DNA from: an uncultured Collinsella sp.
GTDB taxonomy: Bacteria > Actinomycetota > Coriobacteriia > Coriobacteriales > Coriobacteriaceae
Direction of reading: 5' to 3'
Assembly: GCA_900553705.1 (NCBI GenBank)
Contig: USEK01000001.1
Location: forward strand, 1-48,683
Length of the DNA stretch: 48,683 bases
In this document: one piece after another, positions 47,537 through 48,683 of the stretch
Layout: every line of letters begins with the position of its first letter
Position numbering within the stretch: position 1 is the first letter of the stretch
Made by a program: the position numbers and the translations under genes
Notes under the pieces: generated by a model
Databases searched by the model: none
Seen by the model: the letters and a program-made list of their open reading frames with translations, nothing else
What the model was told of the DNA's origin: nothing

Positions 47537-48610
47537 ATGGTGGGGAGTGAGTCTGTGTACTGCGGCGAGCAAGGTCGGGGTGGCGGCGACAACGTGGAGG
47601 CGTTCCGGTTCCCGCCGGGGGATGCACCCCTCGCTGCGCGCGATTGCTCGCGTCGAGTGTTTTGTGCCGGGATGTTGACCGGAGCGCTTGCCTCGGTGAT
47701 GAGTCTCGGCGGTTGTGCCGCGCGCCGCAACGAGGCTGGGGGCTCCGCTGTCCCTGCCAAACAAAAAGCGAATCATCCGTCCGCTCAAAAGACGGAAGCT
47801 GTCGCCCGGGCTTCTTGGATTGCCAGCCTTCAGCAAGATATCGAAGCCCTTGTCGAGCCGTATGATGGGTCTACCTCGGTCTATGCTGTGGCGCTCGATC
47901 CTCAAACGTTCGCGTCGCTCGATGGCGAAGTCGCTGTGGCGCCGGACGCGCGACGTGTGGCGGCAAGCATCATCAAGCTTCCCATTCTCGCTTGTGCGCT
48001 CGAGACCGTGACGGCGGGCGAGCTGTCCCTCGACGAGCAGATAACGGTAACGCAACGGGATATCGTGGGTGGCAGCGGCAACATTCAGTCGCGCGGCGTG
48101 GGTGTGTCGTACAGTATTGACGAGCTGCTGCACGCCATGATCGCCCAGAGCGATAACGTGGCAGCGAACCTTGTTATCGGCAGGCTTGGCATGGATACGG
48201 TCAACGAAACATGCGCTGCATTGGGGCTGACCCAGACCGTGCTCGCTCGTTTGATGATGGATGCCGAGGCCCAGGCACAAGGTCGCGAGAACTATACGAG
48301 CGCCCGTGATACTGCGGCCGTGTTGCAGCGGCTGGCGGTGGGGACAATCGCGACGCCCGAGCTATGCGAGCGAGCGCGCGGATATCTGCTGGCGCAGGAA
48401 GACGCGCGCGGTATTGTCGAGGGCGTTCCCGGCGGCGTTTTGGTCGCGCACAAAACGGGCAGTCTGGCGAATGCTCAGCACGATGCCGCAATCGTCTACG
48501 CCGAGCGCCCTTACGTGCTGGCAATCCTCACCCAGGACCTCGAACGCGAACAGGCCCTAGTCCTCGAGCGCGACATTTCCTTCGCCATCAACGCCCGCGC
48601 CCACTCCTAA
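47537..48610 (+). CDS. Class A beta-lactamase-fold serine hydrolase, Tat-type lipoprotein
   Basis: Contains the serine-hydrolase triad: SIIK near residue 145, QSDN near 198 and HKTGSL near 308, with GRENYTSARDTA where class A enzymes place their omega-loop region; the deacylating glutamate of true beta-lactamases is not obvious. The N-terminus has a twin-arginine motif SRRVF, a hydrophobic stretch and a lipobox LGGC, so it is probably exported by Tat and lipidated. The start is uncertain: ATG 47537, GTG 47540 or GTG 47555. TAGAAT at 47528 lies only 3 bases before the ATG. Substrate could be a beta-lactam or peptidoglycan. Confidence 0.85.
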   Translation: MVGSESVYCGEQGRGGGDNVEAFRFPPGDAPLAARDCSRRVFCAGMLTGALASVMSLGGCAARRNEAGGSAVPAKQKANHPSAQKTEAVARASWIASLQQDIEALVEPYDGSTSVYAVALDPQTFASLDGEVAVAPDARRVAASIIKLPILACALETVTAGELSLDEQITVTQRDIVGGSGNIQSRGVGVSYSIDELLHAMIAQSDNVAANLVIGRLGMDTVNETCAALGLTQTVLARLMMDAEAQAQGRENYTSARDTAAVLQRLAVGTIATPELCERARGYLLAQEDARGIVEGVPGGVLVAHKTGSLANAQHDAAIVYAERPYVLAILTQDLEREQALVLERDISFAINARAHS

Positions 48611-48677
48611 CTTGCGGTGAAATAGGGATTGTATTTGCTGCTAGAAGGCGTATTTAGTCCCTATTTCACCGCAACTT
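48609..48677. repeat. TTGCGGTGAAATA palindromic repeat, copy 3
   Basis: AACTTGCGGTGAAATAGGGA and TCCCTATTTCACCGCAACTT are near-perfect complementary ends. The first two bases are the end of the stop codon of the preceding gene. Confidence 0.9.
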
Positions 48678-48683
48678 ATAGTC

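Noticed and set aside
1..48683. CRISPR arrays, prophage, insertion sequences with transposase, rRNA genes
   Set aside because: No regularly spaced repeat array, phage structural genes, transposase motifs or rRNA sequence were found on either strand.

Overview
The window is a contig end of about 48.7 kb with high GC content and dense coding. Gene content and order point to the class Coriobacteriia (Actinomycetota), most likely Collinsella or a close relative. This is inference from family knowledge, not a database match. Pointers are an eno–divIC/ftsB–ppx cluster of actinobacterial type, PTS sugar uptake, an actinobacterial-type Ic aspartate aminotransferase, GTG/TTG starts, and -10 boxes lying close to or on start codons. 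The first 48 bases are not genomic: they are an Illumina Nextera index/adapter joined to the middle of hisF.

Layout. 0-3 kb: the end of the histidine operon (hisF, hisI, hisE) and a convergent PHP-type histidinol-phosphatase, separated by an inserted repeat element flanked by a 57-bp duplication of the hisE 3' end. 3-5 kb: an orphan LarC2 domain, a YfcE-like phosphodiesterase and MazG. 5-9 kb: enolase, an FtsB/DivIC-like protein, Ppx/GppA and tRNA-Leu(UAA). 9-13 kb: an orphan galactitol-type PTS IIB with a VOC protein, then a DUF4342–response regulator–histidine kinase operon. 13-19 kb: small membrane protein, metallophosphoesterase, gluQ fused to an antitoxin-like tail, a DUF2207 membrane protein and a GNAT acetyltransferase. 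19-25 kb: purH, an unknown protein, a BceRS-like two-component system, a universal stress protein and uppP. 25-30 kb: pcrA and manA. 30-36 kb: a GntR/UTRA regulator divergent from a cellobiose/beta-glucoside operon (phospho-beta-glucosidase, PTS IIC, IIB, IIA), then a ROK glucokinase. 36-41 kb: family II pyrophosphatase, nhaA, an unknown small protein, an aminotransferase and a STAS protein. 41-48.7 kb: tatA/B–tatC–hypA–hypB, a type IA topoisomerase, a zinc-ribbon membrane protein and a Tat-type beta-lactamase-fold lipoprotein.

How the parts work together: beta-glucosides are taken up and phosphorylated by the PTS, cleaved by the GH1 enzyme, and the freed glucose can be phosphorylated by the ROK kinase; the adjacent GntR protein is the likely local regulator. 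Two nickel themes recur (LarC2; HypAB).

The most unusual feature is between the genes. Several distinct families of palindromic repeats occur in the intergenic spaces, often right at stop codons, and three terminators or hairpins are wrapped in a further long inverted repeat (outer arms 16 to about 35 bp). No transposase, RAYT gene, CRISPR array or prophage is visible in the window.
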